From contig NZ_BCVP01000010.1 in assembly GCF_001591805.1 (NCBI RefSeq), positions 186,001 through 250,000 of the forward strand: a stretch of 64,000 bases of DNA, given 5' to 3'. The notes below the pieces were generated by a model. That model was not told the DNA's origin and made no database searches. It saw only the letters and a list, made by a program, of their open reading frames with translations. The stretch comes from Neobacillus novalis NBRC 102450. GTDB taxonomy: Bacteria; Bacillota; Bacilli; Bacillales; Cytobacillaceae. Both the position numbers and the translations under genes were made by a program. Of the stretch, positions 52,483-61,891 are shown in pieces (the first letter of the stretch is position 1; each line of letters starts with the position of its first letter).

Positions 52483-53817
52483 CTATTCTTTACGTGGTTT
52501 ACTTTGTATTAATGTAAGAAATGGCTCGCCGAAGCTGTCAAGTTTAACCATATAGGCGATAAGAATGAAGAACCCTAATACAACACCCACTAAACCAAAT
52601 AACGTTCCTAGTGCTAGGACAAAGTATTTCATGATCCTTAGCGTAAAGCTGAATGCGTTAATCGGAATGACGAAGTTAGAGATGGCCACCGACGATGTAA
52701 TGATAATCATAATATTACTAACCAAACCGGCTTCCGTTGCGGCCTGTCCTAATATCAAACCGCCTACGGTCGTTGCTGTCGGACCGATGGCTTTGGGCAG
52801 GCGTATACTGGCTTCTGTCAGCATTTCCATCATAAACAACATGAGTAACACTTCTATGAACGAAGGATACGGAACACTCATCCGGCTGCCAGCAATGCTC
52901 AAGGCTAATTGGACCCTGAATAACTCCGGATTATAGCTAGTAACGGCTACATATATCCCTGGAAGAACAAGGCTGGTCAAAAAGCCGATATATCTCAGTA
53001 TTTGTAAAAATTTAGTCACCCAATAGGTTTGATAGATATCCTCCATTGATGACATGAAATCTTTCATGACTGTAGGCAAAACCACCGCAAACGGTGAGCC
53101 GCTGACAAGGATAATAATTTTCCCGGCTGCTAAATTTACTGCAACCCTGTCAGGTCTTTCTGTCACAAGCATAACGGGAACGAGGGCTCTGTTGCTTTTT
53201 TTTATAATATCTAACAGCTGCTCGCCAGTTTGAAACATATGTACATCAATCGAAGCTAAAAATTGTTTAATTCTAGTTAATGTATCGGTATCGGCCCGCC
53301 TCGTATCATGAAGAATCATCACATCCGTCTTTGAAACGGTTCCAACCGTTGTTGATTCTACATTTAATGAAGTTTGCGGGTAACGCTTGCGAATGAGCCC
53401 TAGGTTTGTCGGCAGACTTTCGCTAAACCCCGATTGCGGGCCTTGAATCGTCGTCTCCACGGTTGTATCTAAAACGGAGTTATTACGATCCACTTTACTA
53501 TCAAATAAATAGATGGCATTCTGATAAAAAAGAATCGCCGTACCTTTTATTACCTCATCAAGCGTTTTCTGTTCGCTTTCAAATGGTATTACTAGCGGGC
53601 TCGATTGAAGATAATCTAAGAATAAGTCTGGACTAAGTATTTCAAAAAACGGTTTAAGCAATTTATCTTGAATAATCGTTTCGTCGCTAATCGTTTTTAT
53701 ATATAATGCTTCAATATACTTTTCTTTCGTATGAAATTCCTTAAAAACGACATCTTCTGCAGGCCAAATTTTATTTTTGAGACTGTCTTTGATGGATTGG
53801 ACTTGATTAGTTGCCAT
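52483..53817 (-). CDS. GerA-family spore germination receptor A subunit (short type)
   Basis: 444 aa, shorter at both ends than the 535-aa paralogue at 1007-2614. Signatures TIQGPQSGFSESLPTNLGLIRKRYPQTSLNVE and MSVPYPSFIEVLLMLFMMEMLTEASIRLPKAIG are present, with a transmembrane C-terminal half. It lacks the long Lys/Gln-rich N-terminal and Gly-rich C-terminal tails of the other copy. First gene of the operon; AGAGGT precedes the ATG. Confidence 0.92.
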   Translation of the reverse strand: MATNQVQSIKDSLKNKIWPAEDVVFKEFHTKEKYIEALYIKTISDETIIQDKLLKPFFEILSPDLFLDYLQSSPLVIPFESEQKTLDEVIKGTAILFYQNAIYLFDSKVDRNNSVLDTTVETTIQGPQSGFSESLPTNLGLIRKRYPQTSLNVESTTVGTVSKTDVMILHDTRRADTDTLTRIKQFLASIDVHMFQTGEQLLDIIKKSNRALVPVMLVTERPDRVAVNLAAGKIIILVSGSPFAVVLPTVMKDFMSSMEDIYQTYWVTKFLQILRYIGFLTSLVLPGIYVAVTSYNPELFRVQLALSIAGSRMSVPYPSFIEVLLMLFMMEMLTEASIRLPKAIGPTATTVGGLILGQAATEAGLVSNIMIIITSSVAISNFVIPINAFSFTLRIMKYFVLALGTLFGLVGVVLGFFILIAYMVKLDSFGEPFLTLIQSKPRKE

Positions 53818-54021
53818 TTATCTACCTCTTTAACGAACTACTTTCAACCTAATTTTCCTCAATGATTGGTATTTTATTCTAAAAATATTATCCGCTAAAA
53901 ATTACGCCGGAATAAGATAATATGTTTTAATAGCTATAGAAAGAATTTTTTTATCGGGGTAAAATTAAAATAGCTCAGGTATGGTGGTTTTCGATATCTT
54001 TTATTTGAAAGGACTACGATT

Positions 54022-54972
54022 GTGTTAAGAACGATTGCTGTCAAAAAAAACAATGAATTAATTAAAGATTTGGAAATAACTGAGTTGGTGTCTGGGGATT
54101 TTAACTGGTACTGGATTGATTTTCACCAGCCTACGAAAGAGGAGATTGAATTTTTACGGAATCCCCTCTTCTTCCATCCCTTAGCGATTGAAGATTGTAT
54201 TCTCCATCTCCAAAGACCAAAGCTTGATTATTATGATGACTATGACTTTTTTGTGGCCCAGGCATTGAACCAACAAACGATAACAAGAGAAGAGGTCAAT
54301 CTCTTTCTCAGCCGGAACTATATCGTCACCTTTCATCATAAACCCTCTGTAGAAATTGACGATGTTTGGAATCGGTTTAGTCAATCGCCAAACATAGAGG
54401 AATGGGACCCCTCCCATGTTCTCTATCATGTTTTTGATAAAATGGTCGATAATTATTTTCCGTTAGTTAATCAAATTGATGATACGTTAAATGAAATTGA
54501 TGAGAATTCAAAAGGAAGATCGATGGAGGCATTGCTTAAGGATTTATTTGATACAAGACATGATCTCCTCTCGCTAAGACATACTATTTCACCAATGAGA
54601 GATCTTTTGTACCGGATTCTTAATTCGCAGCGCCTAACTAGTATTCTGGAAAAAAAGGCCTATTTCTCTGATATTTATGATCATTTGCTAAAGTTAACGG
54701 AAATGATTGAAGCCAGCCGGGAACTTACCACCGACATCCGTGACAGCTATATTTCGATTAATTCGAATGAAACAAACCATGTCATGAAGGTCTTGACGGT
54801 TATTACGACCATCTTCATGCCGCTCACCTTTATCGTCGGTGTTTATGGAATGAACTTTACAAATATGCCTGAATTGAATTGGAAATTTGGCTATTTCGGT
54901 GCGCTTGGCCTCATGTTTTTAATTGCAGTCGGGATGACTTTATGGTTTATGAAAAAGGGATGGTTTAAATAA
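54022..54972 (+). CDS. corA: CorA-family magnesium/divalent cation channel
   Basis: 316 aa, GTG start. N-terminal cytoplasmic domain, two C-terminal helices and the pore signature YGMNF (in VYGMNFTNMPELNW) define the CorA family. Pentameric channels admit Mg2+, Co2+ or Ni2+ down the gradient. The gene stands alone after the germination operon and ends close to a short repeat fragment (54974-54988). Confidence 0.95.
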   Translation: MLRTIAVKKNNELIKDLEITELVSGDFNWYWIDFHQPTKEEIEFLRNPLFFHPLAIEDCILHLQRPKLDYYDDYDFFVAQALNQQTITREEVNLFLSRNYIVTFHHKPSVEIDDVWNRFSQSPNIEEWDPSHVLYHVFDKMVDNYFPLVNQIDDTLNEIDENSKGRSMEALLKDLFDTRHDLLSLRHTISPMRDLLYRILNSQRLTSILEKKAYFSDIYDHLLKLTEMIEASRELTTDIRDSYISINSNETNHVMKVLTVITTIFMPLTFIVGVYGMNFTNMPELNWKFGYFGALGLMFLIAVGMTLWFMKKGWFK

Positions 54973-54973
54973 G

Positions 54974-54988
54974 AAAAGCGCAAGCGCC
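54974..54988. repeat. Short end-fragment of the 61-kb intergenic repeat
   Basis: AAAAGCGCAAGCGCC matches the end of the repeat at 61007-61151 (as reverse complement). Confidence 0.5.
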
Positions 54989-55022
54989 TATAAATTTTGA
55001 AAGTATGAAAGGGGAATACAAA

Positions 55023-56078
55023 GTGACTAATATTAATACAGAAGAAACAATCAAATTACTGACAGATTTAGTGTCAATTCCAAGCCCATCCGGTAACACA
55101 AATGAGGTGATTACCTTTGTTGAAAAGTTCTTTGCCGAACTAGATATTGAAACAAAAAGGAATAGAAAAGGCGGTTTAATTGCCACCATTGTAGGAAAAG
55201 ATTCAAGCCGCCACCGGATGCTGACAGCACACGTTGATACACTGGGTGCGATGGTGAAAGAAATTAAACCAAGCGGCAGATTAAAAATCGACTTGATTGG
55301 CGGATTTAAATACAATTCCATCGAAGGCGAATACTGTCAGATTGAAACAAGCAGCGCAAAAGTTTATACAGGGACAATCCTCATGCACCAAACGTCCGTC
55401 CATGTGTATAAAGATGCCGGCAAAGCAGAACGCAATCAGGAAAATATTGAAATTCGAATCGATGAAAAAGTACATACTGCTGAGGAAGTTCGCGCACTGG
55501 GAATTGAGGTAGGCGATTTTGTTTCGTTCGATCCGCGGGTAGAAGTGACTCCGAGCGGCTACGTTAAATCACGTCACTTAGATGATAAAGCAAGCGTGGC
55601 CATCCTTCTGCAACTAATCAAACAGCTTAAAACCGAAAAAATTACACTGCCATATACCACACACATATTAATTTCGAACAATGAAGAAATTGGCTATGGC
55701 GGCAACTCGAATATCAGCCCGGAAACGGTGGAATATTTAGCCGTTGATATGGGGGCAATGGGTGACGGGCAATCAACGGACGAATACACGGTTTCCATTT
55801 GTGCAAAGGATGCAAGCGGACCCTATCACTATGAATTGCGTAAACATTTAGTCCGCCTTGCCGAAGACAATAAGATCGAATATAAACTGGATCTTTACCC
55901 ATTTTACGGCTCAGATGCGTCAGCCGCCATCCGCTCTGGCCACGACATTGTCCACGGTTTAATTGGCCCGGGGATTGATTCGTCCCATGCCTTCGAACGG
56001 ACACACAAATCAGCACTTGAAAATACAGCAAAACTCTTATACCATTACGTACAATCCAATTTAGTTGATAATAATTAG
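55023..56078 (+). CDS. ysdC: M42-family aminopeptidase/endoglucanase-like peptidase
   Basis: 351 aa from the GTG at 55023, with AAAGGGG eight bases upstream; the longer frame includes that site. M42 metal ligands are seen as TAHVDTLGAMV, SRHLDDKASVAI (central Asp and catalytic neighbour), NNEEIGYGG (Glu-Glu) and SSHAFERTH (His). Members are dodecameric dinuclear zinc/cobalt aminopeptidases; the gene resembles B. subtilis YsdC. Confidence 0.9.
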   Translation: MTNINTEETIKLLTDLVSIPSPSGNTNEVITFVEKFFAELDIETKRNRKGGLIATIVGKDSSRHRMLTAHVDTLGAMVKEIKPSGRLKIDLIGGFKYNSIEGEYCQIETSSAKVYTGTILMHQTSVHVYKDAGKAERNQENIEIRIDEKVHTAEEVRALGIEVGDFVSFDPRVEVTPSGYVKSRHLDDKASVAILLQLIKQLKTEKITLPYTTHILISNNEEIGYGGNSNISPETVEYLAVDMGAMGDGQSTDEYTVSICAKDASGPYHYELRKHLVRLAEDNKIEYKLDLYPFYGSDASAAIRSGHDIVHGLIGPGIDSSHAFERTHKSALENTAKLLYHYVQSNLVDNN

Positions 56079-56118
56079 TAACATTAAACTCCCTCTTTTC
56101 GATTATTAGTTTAAACCA

Positions 56119-56153
56119 AAAAAGACCGGATGTTCGACTCCCCGGTCTTTTTT
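56119..56153 (+). terminator. Terminator after the M42 peptidase
   Basis: AAAGACCGG and CCGGTCTTT arms, then TTTT. Confidence 0.85.
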
Positions 56154-56219
56154 GATGAATAATTTGAAATGAAAATGTAATAATAATGTAATTTTAATTA
56201 ATTTCTAATCAAATTTTTA

Positions 56220-56248
56220 TTGCAACAAACCAAAAAGCACATTATGAT
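56220..56248 (+). promoter_or_regulatory. Sigma-A-like promoter of the dlt operon
   Basis: TTGCAA (56220-56225), 17-base spacer, TATGAT (56243-56248), about 100 bases before dltX. Other sigma-factor promoters known for dlt in Bacillus (sigma-X, sigma-D) were not recognised. Confidence 0.55.
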
Positions 56249-56292
56249 AATAAAGGCAGTTAAAGGAAAAGAAATGGGAAAATAAGAAAATT

Positions 56293-56317
56293 GCAAGCGC
56301 CCTGGTCAGCGGCGTAT
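56293..56317. repeat. 25-nt fragment of the 61-kb intergenic repeat inside the dlt leader
   Basis: Exact reverse complement of positions 61122-61146. It lies downstream of the dlt promoter, in the transcribed leader. Confidence 0.85.
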
Positions 56318-56349
56318 AACAATAATTACCCTGGGGGGGCTAAAACGCC

Positions 56350-56499
56350 ATGTTTGATAGATTAAAAGACTTCATGACGAACCAAAAGCTACGATGGCTT
56401 AGCCGGTTCTTTTACTATTTACTGATCCTCCTTTTATTATTCTTTATGTACGGATTTAATGATGCAAGTGCAGGTTCCTATATTTACAACGATTTTTAA
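56350..56499 (+). CDS. dltX: DltX, small membrane protein of the D-alanylation system
   Basis: 49 aa, below usual gene-calling length. It starts MFDRLKDFMTNQKLRWLSRF, has one helix (about 21-34) and ends with GSYIYNDF, the conserved DltX C-terminal motif. A G-rich ribosome binding site lies ahead of the ATG. DltX is required for D-alanine incorporation into teichoic acids and partners DltB/DltD. Located immediately upstream of dltA, as in other Firmicutes. Confidence 0.9.
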   Translation: MFDRLKDFMTNQKLRWLSRFFYYLLILLLLFFMYGFNDASAGSYIYNDF

Positions 56500-56516
56500 T
56501 GGGGGGGCAGCCAACG

Positions 56517-58034
56517 ATGAATATGCTAAACACGATTAGAGATTATGCACATACACAGCCAGAAACAATTGCCTATATTTCTCCAGAATCGGAAATCACC
56601 TATGGCGAATTATGGAGACAATCTGAACAAGTGGCTGCATTTCTGTTAACACAAAACATTGAAAAACATACACCTATTTTAGTTTACGGTCATATGGAAG
56701 CTTCGATGATTTCCTCCTTCCTAGGCAGTGTAAAAGCTGGACATCCATATATACCTGTTGATACTTCGATTCCAATGGAACGCGTTAGTAATATCATAAA
56801 TAGTGCACAAACAGAATTGGTCATCAATGTTTCCGGGCAAGCAATGGAACTTGACACCATCCCTATCACTGTAGTAAATTACGACAAGATTATCTTGGAG
56901 AATATTTCTTTAGTGCCGATTGATTCAAAAAGCTGGGTTAGCGGCGAAGAAAATTTCTATATTATTTATACGTCCGGAAGTACTGGAAATCCAAAGGGTG
57001 TGCAAATTTCCGCCAATAACTTGCAAAGCTTTGTCGACTGGATGGTTGAAGACTTTCCAATCAATGGCCAGCTTCGCTTTTTAAATCAGGCACCCTATTC
57101 TTTTGATTTATCCGTGATGGATATTTACCCGGCACTTGCAAGCGGTGGAACCATTTTCGCGATTACAAAAGAAATGATTGCAAGGCCAAAACTGTTATTT
57201 CAAGCATTAGAAAAATCAGATACACAAGTATGGACTTCGACTCCTTCTTTTGTCCAGATGTGTTTAATGGATCCATCGTTTACACAAGAACTGCTTCCTG
57301 AACTCAGCGTGTTTTTATTCTGCGGGGAAATTCTCCCTGTTGAGATTTGCCGGCAGTTATTGGAACGGTTCCCTAACGCAAAAGTATTTAACACCTATGG
57401 TCCAACGGAAGCGACCGTCGCCGTCACATCGATTGAGGTTACCGCTGAACTGTTGAAGCGTTATCAGAATCTCCCGATCGGTAAGCCAAAAGCAGATACC
57501 CGGATATTATTTCTTGACGAGAATGGCTCTCAGGTCCCGCAAGGAGAAAAAGGCGAAATGATCATTGTCGGTCCTAGTGTAAGCAAAGGTTATTTAGGTG
57601 AGCAGCAACTGACTGAAAAGTCCTTTTTCAAATATGAAGAGGAACAGGCCTATCGAACAGGCGATGCAGCCTATGAAAATCAGGAAGGGTTCATCATGTA
57701 TAAAGGCCGGATTGATTTTCAAATTAAACTTCACGGCTACCGGATGGAATTAGAGGAGATTGAATACCATATTGCCAATTCAAAATATGTGAAATCGGCA
57801 GCGGTGGTCCCAATCTATCAAAATGATAAAATCGAATATTTATTGGCGGCGATTATCCCTGCCAGCCATGATTTCGAAAAAGACTATCAATTAACGAGTG
57901 CAATTAAAAAAGAACTTGCTGAGGTAATCCCAGCATACATGATTCCTAGAAAGTTCTCTTACTATGAAGATCTTCCGATGACACCCAACGGAAAGATGGA
58001 CCGAAAAAAATTTAGGGAAATGGTATTACAATGA
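56517..58034 (+). CDS. dltA: D-alanine--poly(phosphoribitol) ligase subunit 1 (D-Ala carrier ligase)
   Basis: 505 aa adenylation enzyme loading D-alanine onto DltC. ANL motifs include YIIYTSGSTGNPKGVQIS, FNTYGPTEATV, YRTGDAAYEN and PMTPNGKMDRK. The ATG at 56517 follows GGGGGGG at eight bases; an in-frame ATG overlapping the dltX stop has no ribosome binding site of its own. The stop overlaps the dltB ATG. Confidence 0.97.
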   Translation: MNMLNTIRDYAHTQPETIAYISPESEITYGELWRQSEQVAAFLLTQNIEKHTPILVYGHMEASMISSFLGSVKAGHPYIPVDTSIPMERVSNIINSAQTELVINVSGQAMELDTIPITVVNYDKIILENISLVPIDSKSWVSGEENFYIIYTSGSTGNPKGVQISANNLQSFVDWMVEDFPINGQLRFLNQAPYSFDLSVMDIYPALASGGTIFAITKEMIARPKLLFQALEKSDTQVWTSTPSFVQMCLMDPSFTQELLPELSVFLFCGEILPVEICRQLLERFPNAKVFNTYGPTEATVAVTSIEVTAELLKRYQNLPIGKPKADTRILFLDENGSQVPQGEKGEMIIVGPSVSKGYLGEQQLTEKSFFKYEEEQAYRTGDAAYENQEGFIMYKGRIDFQIKLHGYRMELEEIEYHIANSKYVKSAAVVPIYQNDKIEYLLAAIIPASHDFEKDYQLTSAIKKELAEVIPAYMIPRKFSYYEDLPMTPNGKMDRKKFREMVLQ

Positions 58035-59197
58035 CACCATATGGTTCTTTTACATTCTTTATCATCCTTGCTGTTCTATTAGCACCAACGATAATTCTTG
58101 GTTTACAAGGAAAAAGATTTCATAACTATAATATGTTTGTGACAGTTATCGCCTTAGCGTTAATTTTCTCATCATCACTTTATCAAGCAATCGCCTTATG
58201 CTTATTTACAATTTGGCAGGTAGTGTTAATTAAGTCCTATATCGCCTATCGAAAAAAGGCCAATCGTGATCACATTTTTTACTTAGCGGTATTTCTCTCG
58301 ATCCTTCCTTTGATTCTATCAAAGGTAATGCCTTATTTTTCCACCCTGAACTTGATTGGTTTTCTTGGTATTTCTTATTTAACCTTTAAAGGAACACAAT
58401 TAATAATGGAGACACGGGATGGCCTGATAAAGTCTAATCCGCCATTGACCCGCCTGCTCTATTTTATTTTGTTCTTCCCGACCATTTCATCTGGTCCGAT
58501 TGACCGTTTCCGCCGCTTTGAGAAAGAGTTAAAACTCGAAATTTCCGCGGAACAATATAAACTTTTACTCTATGAAGGGCTCAATAAAATCTTTCTTGGT
58601 TTTTTATATAAATATATTATCGGCTTTTCGATTAATCACTTTTTTATCAGCCAATTAAGGTTTATCGCCCATAGCGAATTTCAGAATCACCTATACTATA
58701 TGTATTCGTATAGCTTATATCTCTTTTTTGATTTTGCGGGCTATAGCGCTTTTGCAATTGGTGTAAGTTATATTATGGGGATTAAATCACCGGAAAACTT
58801 TAATAAGCCCTTCCTTAGCCGCAATATTAAAGACTTCTGGAATCGCTGGCATATGAGTCTTTCCTTTTGGTTTAGAGACTATGTATATATGCGGTTTGTC
58901 TTTTGGATGACGAAGAAGAAATGGATTAAAAACCGTAACCTTCTTTCTAACCTTGGTTATATTTTATTGTTTTTATTAATGGGAGTCTGGCATGGATTAG
59001 CACTGCAATATATCATTTATGGAGCATACCATGCCTTGTTAATGGTTGCTTACAATTATTTCGAACGGTTTAATAAAAAGCACAAATGGTGGCCGCAAAA
59101 TAAAGTCACCCATGTTGTGGCGATTATTATTACCTTCCATGTTATTTGCTTTGGTTTTTATATTTTCTCAGGACAATTATTTCATAAAGGGGCTTGA
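58031..59197 (+). CDS. dltB: D-alanyl transfer protein DltB (MBOAT)
   Basis: 388 aa polytopic MBOAT protein forming the channel that passes D-Ala from DltC to the outside. NRWHMSLSFWFRDYVYMRF and MGVWHGLALQYIIYGAYHALL hold the conserved and catalytic histidines. Overlaps both dltA and dltC. Confidence 0.96.
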   Translation: MTPYGSFTFFIILAVLLAPTIILGLQGKRFHNYNMFVTVIALALIFSSSLYQAIALCLFTIWQVVLIKSYIAYRKKANRDHIFYLAVFLSILPLILSKVMPYFSTLNLIGFLGISYLTFKGTQLIMETRDGLIKSNPPLTRLLYFILFFPTISSGPIDRFRRFEKELKLEISAEQYKLLLYEGLNKIFLGFLYKYIIGFSINHFFISQLRFIAHSEFQNHLYYMYSYSLYLFFDFAGYSAFAIGVSYIMGIKSPENFNKPFLSRNIKDFWNRWHMSLSFWFRDYVYMRFVFWMTKKKWIKNRNLLSNLGYILLFLLMGVWHGLALQYIIYGAYHALLMVAYNYFERFNKKHKWWPQNKVTHVVAIIITFHVICFGFYIFSGQLFHKGA

Positions 59198-59202
59198 TCA
59201 CT

Positions 59203-59439
59203 ATGGATTTCAAAAATGAGGTTATTTCATTATTAGCGGAAATTTGTCAAGACGATGTTGTAAAGGAAAATCCAGATATCGATTTATTTGATGCCGGTTT
59301 ATTAGATTCATTCGGAACAGTTGAATTACTTGTTCAGATAGAAGAACGGTTTGATATTCTCGTTCCGATTACCGAGTTCGATCGAGATGTCTGGAATACA
59401 CCAAATAACATCGCCATTCAGCTGGCTGATATGAAATGA
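59203..59439 (+). CDS. dltC: D-alanyl carrier protein
   Basis: 78 aa acyl-carrier-type protein. Phosphopantetheine attachment Ser is in FDAGLLDSFGTVELLV. The ATG at 59203 has AAAGGGG upstream; a TTG overlapping the end of dltB is the alternative. The stop overlaps the dltD start (ATGA). Confidence 0.96.
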   Translation: MDFKNEVISLLAEICQDDVVKENPDIDLFDAGLLDSFGTVELLVQIEERFDILVPITEFDRDVWNTPNNIAIQLADMK

Positions 59440-60632
59440 AGAAAGCTTTATTCACACCAATGATTCTAGCCTTTCTTGTGCTAGTTATCTTGGTATTGAT
59501 ACCGAATAAATGGATAGAGGGCATGATTCCCGAAAATAGAGTTAATCAAGCGGCAACAGAATTAAATCCATTTATGTTTCAAGGAAAGTATGTCCAGCAA
59601 AAAATGCTCGAGGACAACCAATTTTTACCGATTTATGGTTCTTCTGAGCTTGCCAGGCTTGACCGTTTCCATCCGGCCAATTATTTTAAAGAAACAGGAG
59701 CAGATTTTACTCCCTTTCTCGTTGGCCGCGGCGGGACTGAATCATTAATCCATTTTTTAAATTTTTCCGAGCATACCGATCAGCTTAAGGGAAAGAAAAT
59801 CGTATTCGTCCTGTCGCCGCAATGGTTCCAGCCAAATGGGACTGACGATTCACACTTTGCTCCCAATTATTCTTCCCTGCAAGGATACGATCTTGCTTTT
59901 AATAAAAAAGTCAATCCTGCTGTAAAGAAAATGGCGATTAAACGTCTATTAACTTTTTCACCAATCAAAAACGATCCGATGTTATCCATTATTTTTAAAG
60001 CAGAGATAACGAATGACCCATGGACCAAACGAGGGGCTGCTATCGTTCGCCCCTTTGCCAGCGCCTACCGTGATTTAATGGAGAAAAAGGACCTTTATTA
60101 TACCTTGGCAGGCGGATCTACCCGGAATCGGGAAATAAACCCGCAGGTGGATCATTTGTCTTGGGAACAATTAGCGGCTCAGGCTGAACAGGTAGGAAAA
60201 AGAAAATCAACAAATAATTCGTTTTATGTAAGTAATTACCAGTATAACAAAATTAAAAAAATGGCCCCTTCTTTAAAAGACAAGAAAGGTAAAGCATCCT
60301 ATGGGAAATCCCCCGAATATGATGACTTTCAACTTGTGCTCAACCTTCTAAAGGAATCAGGGGCACAGCCCTTGTTTATTTCCGTTCCCGTAAACGGGAA
60401 TTGGTACGACTATACTGGTTTTCCGAAGAATGGCCGTACCTCTTATTACGAGCGGATTAAGAATCAAATTGAGTCCGAAGGTTTTCAGATTGCCGATTTC
60501 TCCGACCATGAATATGATCCTTATTTCATGAAGGACACCATTCATATTGGCTGGAAAGGCTGGGTCTATACAGATAAAGTAATAAAAGAATTTTGCGAAG
60601 GTAAAAAAATATCGACAAAGCTGAATCACTAG
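59436..60632 (+). CDS. dltD: D-alanine transfer esterase/thioesterase DltD
   Basis: 398 aa, one N-terminal helix (about 5-22) and an extracytoplasmic SGNH-like domain: the nucleophile Ser is in LPIYGSSELARLD and the Asp/His pair in FMKDTIHIGWKGWVYTD. It completes transfer of D-Ala to lipoteichoic acid. Final gene of dltXABCD. Confidence 0.95.
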   Translation: MKKALFTPMILAFLVLVILVLIPNKWIEGMIPENRVNQAATELNPFMFQGKYVQQKMLEDNQFLPIYGSSELARLDRFHPANYFKETGADFTPFLVGRGGTESLIHFLNFSEHTDQLKGKKIVFVLSPQWFQPNGTDDSHFAPNYSSLQGYDLAFNKKVNPAVKKMAIKRLLTFSPIKNDPMLSIIFKAEITNDPWTKRGAAIVRPFASAYRDLMEKKDLYYTLAGGSTRNREINPQVDHLSWEQLAAQAEQVGKRKSTNNSFYVSNYQYNKIKKMAPSLKDKKGKASYGKSPEYDDFQLVLNLLKESGAQPLFISVPVNGNWYDYTGFPKNGRTSYYERIKNQIESEGFQIADFSDHEYDPYFMKDTIHIGWKGWVYTDKVIKEFCEGKKISTKLNH

Positions 60633-60711
60633 ATGGGAAATTACTAGAATAACGTTCTATTTAGAGGTATACTATTCTTGATCAAATTACCCAGCGCTGG
60701 GAGATGAAGAA

Positions 60712-60927
60712 ATGTTTTCAAATATTGGTGTTCCAGGATTAATTTTGATTCTAACTGTTGCTTTAGTGATCTTTGGGCCGAATAAATTACCTGAGATTGG
60801 ACGTGCCTTTGGCAAATCAATCCGTGAATTTAAAAAAGCGACCGATGGGATTGCTGAAGATATTAAGGAAGAATTAAAAGAAGAAATTAAAGAAGCCAAA
60901 CAAGAAGAAATTAACTTAAAAAAATAA
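60712..60927 (+). CDS. tatA: Twin-arginine translocase TatA subunit
   Basis: 71 aa. One N-terminal helix, the FGP hinge in [25 protein letters not shown] and an acidic, Lys/Glu-rich tail. No tatC lies nearby, so it works with a partner encoded elsewhere or as an extra TatA. Shine-Dalgarno GGGAGATG upstream; terminator after. Confidence 0.95.
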   Translation: MFSNIGVPGLILILTVALVIFGPNKLPEIGRAFGKSIREFKKATDGIAEDIKEELKEEIKEAKQEEINLKK

Positions 60928-60935
60928 CCTTAAAA

Positions 60936-60972
60936 AAAATCCCCTGACATAGTATCAGAGGATTTTTTCTTG
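60936..60972 (+). terminator. Terminator after tatA
   Basis: AATCC-CTGA...TCAG-GGATT stem followed by TTTTTCTT. Confidence 0.75.
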
Positions 60973-61006
60973 ATATAAGAATTTATAAGTATTCACTTCG
61001 AGAAAT

Positions 61007-61151
61007 GTCCAGCTTCAGCGCCCTAGCGGCTAGTGTCCTTCGCTCTCCGCCCTACGATAAGTCAACATCGAATCGCTCCGCTCTTCGTGTTTCCTTTATC
61101 TCAGTTGGAGCGCTCCAGGCCATACGCCGCTGACCAGGGCGCTTGCGCTTT
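61007..61151. repeat. Bacillaceae intergenic hairpin repeat
   Basis: About 145 bp starting GTCCAGCTTCAGCGCC and ending CCAGGGCGCTTGCGCTTTT; the ends are partly inverted (CAGCGCCCTAGCGGC versus GCCGCTGACCAGGGCGCTTG). Fragments occur at 5999, 54974 and 56293, showing a dispersed family. No coding capacity. Confidence 0.7.
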
Positions 61152-61157
61152 TCGTGT

Positions 61158-61730
61158 TTATTCTTGTTTCAACATTTCCTTCATTCTTTGGTTATGCTGT
61201 TTGGCTTGATCGAGCAGTTGATTGAGCAGGACTGCCGCTCTCTTATCATCCTTTTTCTCTACTGCAAGTCTTAATTCATGGAACGTTTGCCAATGTCCCA
61301 AATGTTTTTTACCATGTGCCTGTTTGATAAATTCCTCTTTCGTTAACTTGCCTTCATCGAATTGCTTTTTTAGCTCTTCCATTTTGGCCATTTTCTCTTT
61401 TTTCCACTGTTCCCGTTTTTCGGCATTTTCAGGGTTCATCCATTCGTTGCGAAGAGTTTTCTTTTCCGCAAGCACTTTTGTCCATTCAGCCTTCTTATCC
61501 GGTGTATATTGGTTCACCCATGTAAGCAGTTTCTGCTCTTTTTCCGCCATATGGGCATGCCAATCGCGGTGCATATGGTGGTGATGGTGTTCCTTGCCCT
61601 CTTGGCAATCACAAGGTGCATTCTCCCGTTGTTCCCCCTTGGTGTCAGGCACTTTACCGTTTGCCGCGGCGAGACTCGGAATAGTTAATACTAACCCTAA
61701 GGCCAAACATAACATTTTTAGTTTCATCAT
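61158..61730 (-). CDS. His-rich secreted or surface helical protein, unknown
   Basis: 190 aa. Signal peptide (MMKLKMLCLALGLVLTIPSLAAA), then a short region with APCDCQEGKEHHHHHMHRDWHAH (Cys and eight His within about 25 residues), then a strongly charged, helical body rich in Lys/Glu with EGKLTKEEFIKQA. The body recalls DUF2680/Spy-like helical proteins; a metal-binding N-terminal segment is likely. The function is unknown. Confidence 0.65.
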   Translation of the reverse strand: MMKLKMLCLALGLVLTIPSLAAANGKVPDTKGEQRENAPCDCQEGKEHHHHHMHRDWHAHMAEKEQKLLTWVNQYTPDKKAEWTKVLAEKKTLRNEWMNPENAEKREQWKKEKMAKMEELKKQFDEGKLTKEEFIKQAHGKKHLGHWQTFHELRLAVEKKDDKRAAVLLNQLLDQAKQHNQRMKEMLKQE

Positions 61731-61847
61731 TTTCTCCTTTCATGCTTCCTTATTTGAAAAATAAACCAGTTTTTCCGGCACGGATTTAGCATTCCCAGTT
61801 TGTTAAAAAAAATTTACCAATTTGACAAAAATTTAGTGATATTTCAC

Positions 61848-61876
61848 TTGAGAAATTATGAAAAATAGCGTATTCT
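61848..61876 (+). promoter_or_regulatory. Promoter of ndh
   Basis: TTGAGA, 17-base spacer, TATTCT; transcription would start just before the first Rex operator. Confidence 0.5.
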
Positions 61877-61891
61877 AATAATATAGAAGAT

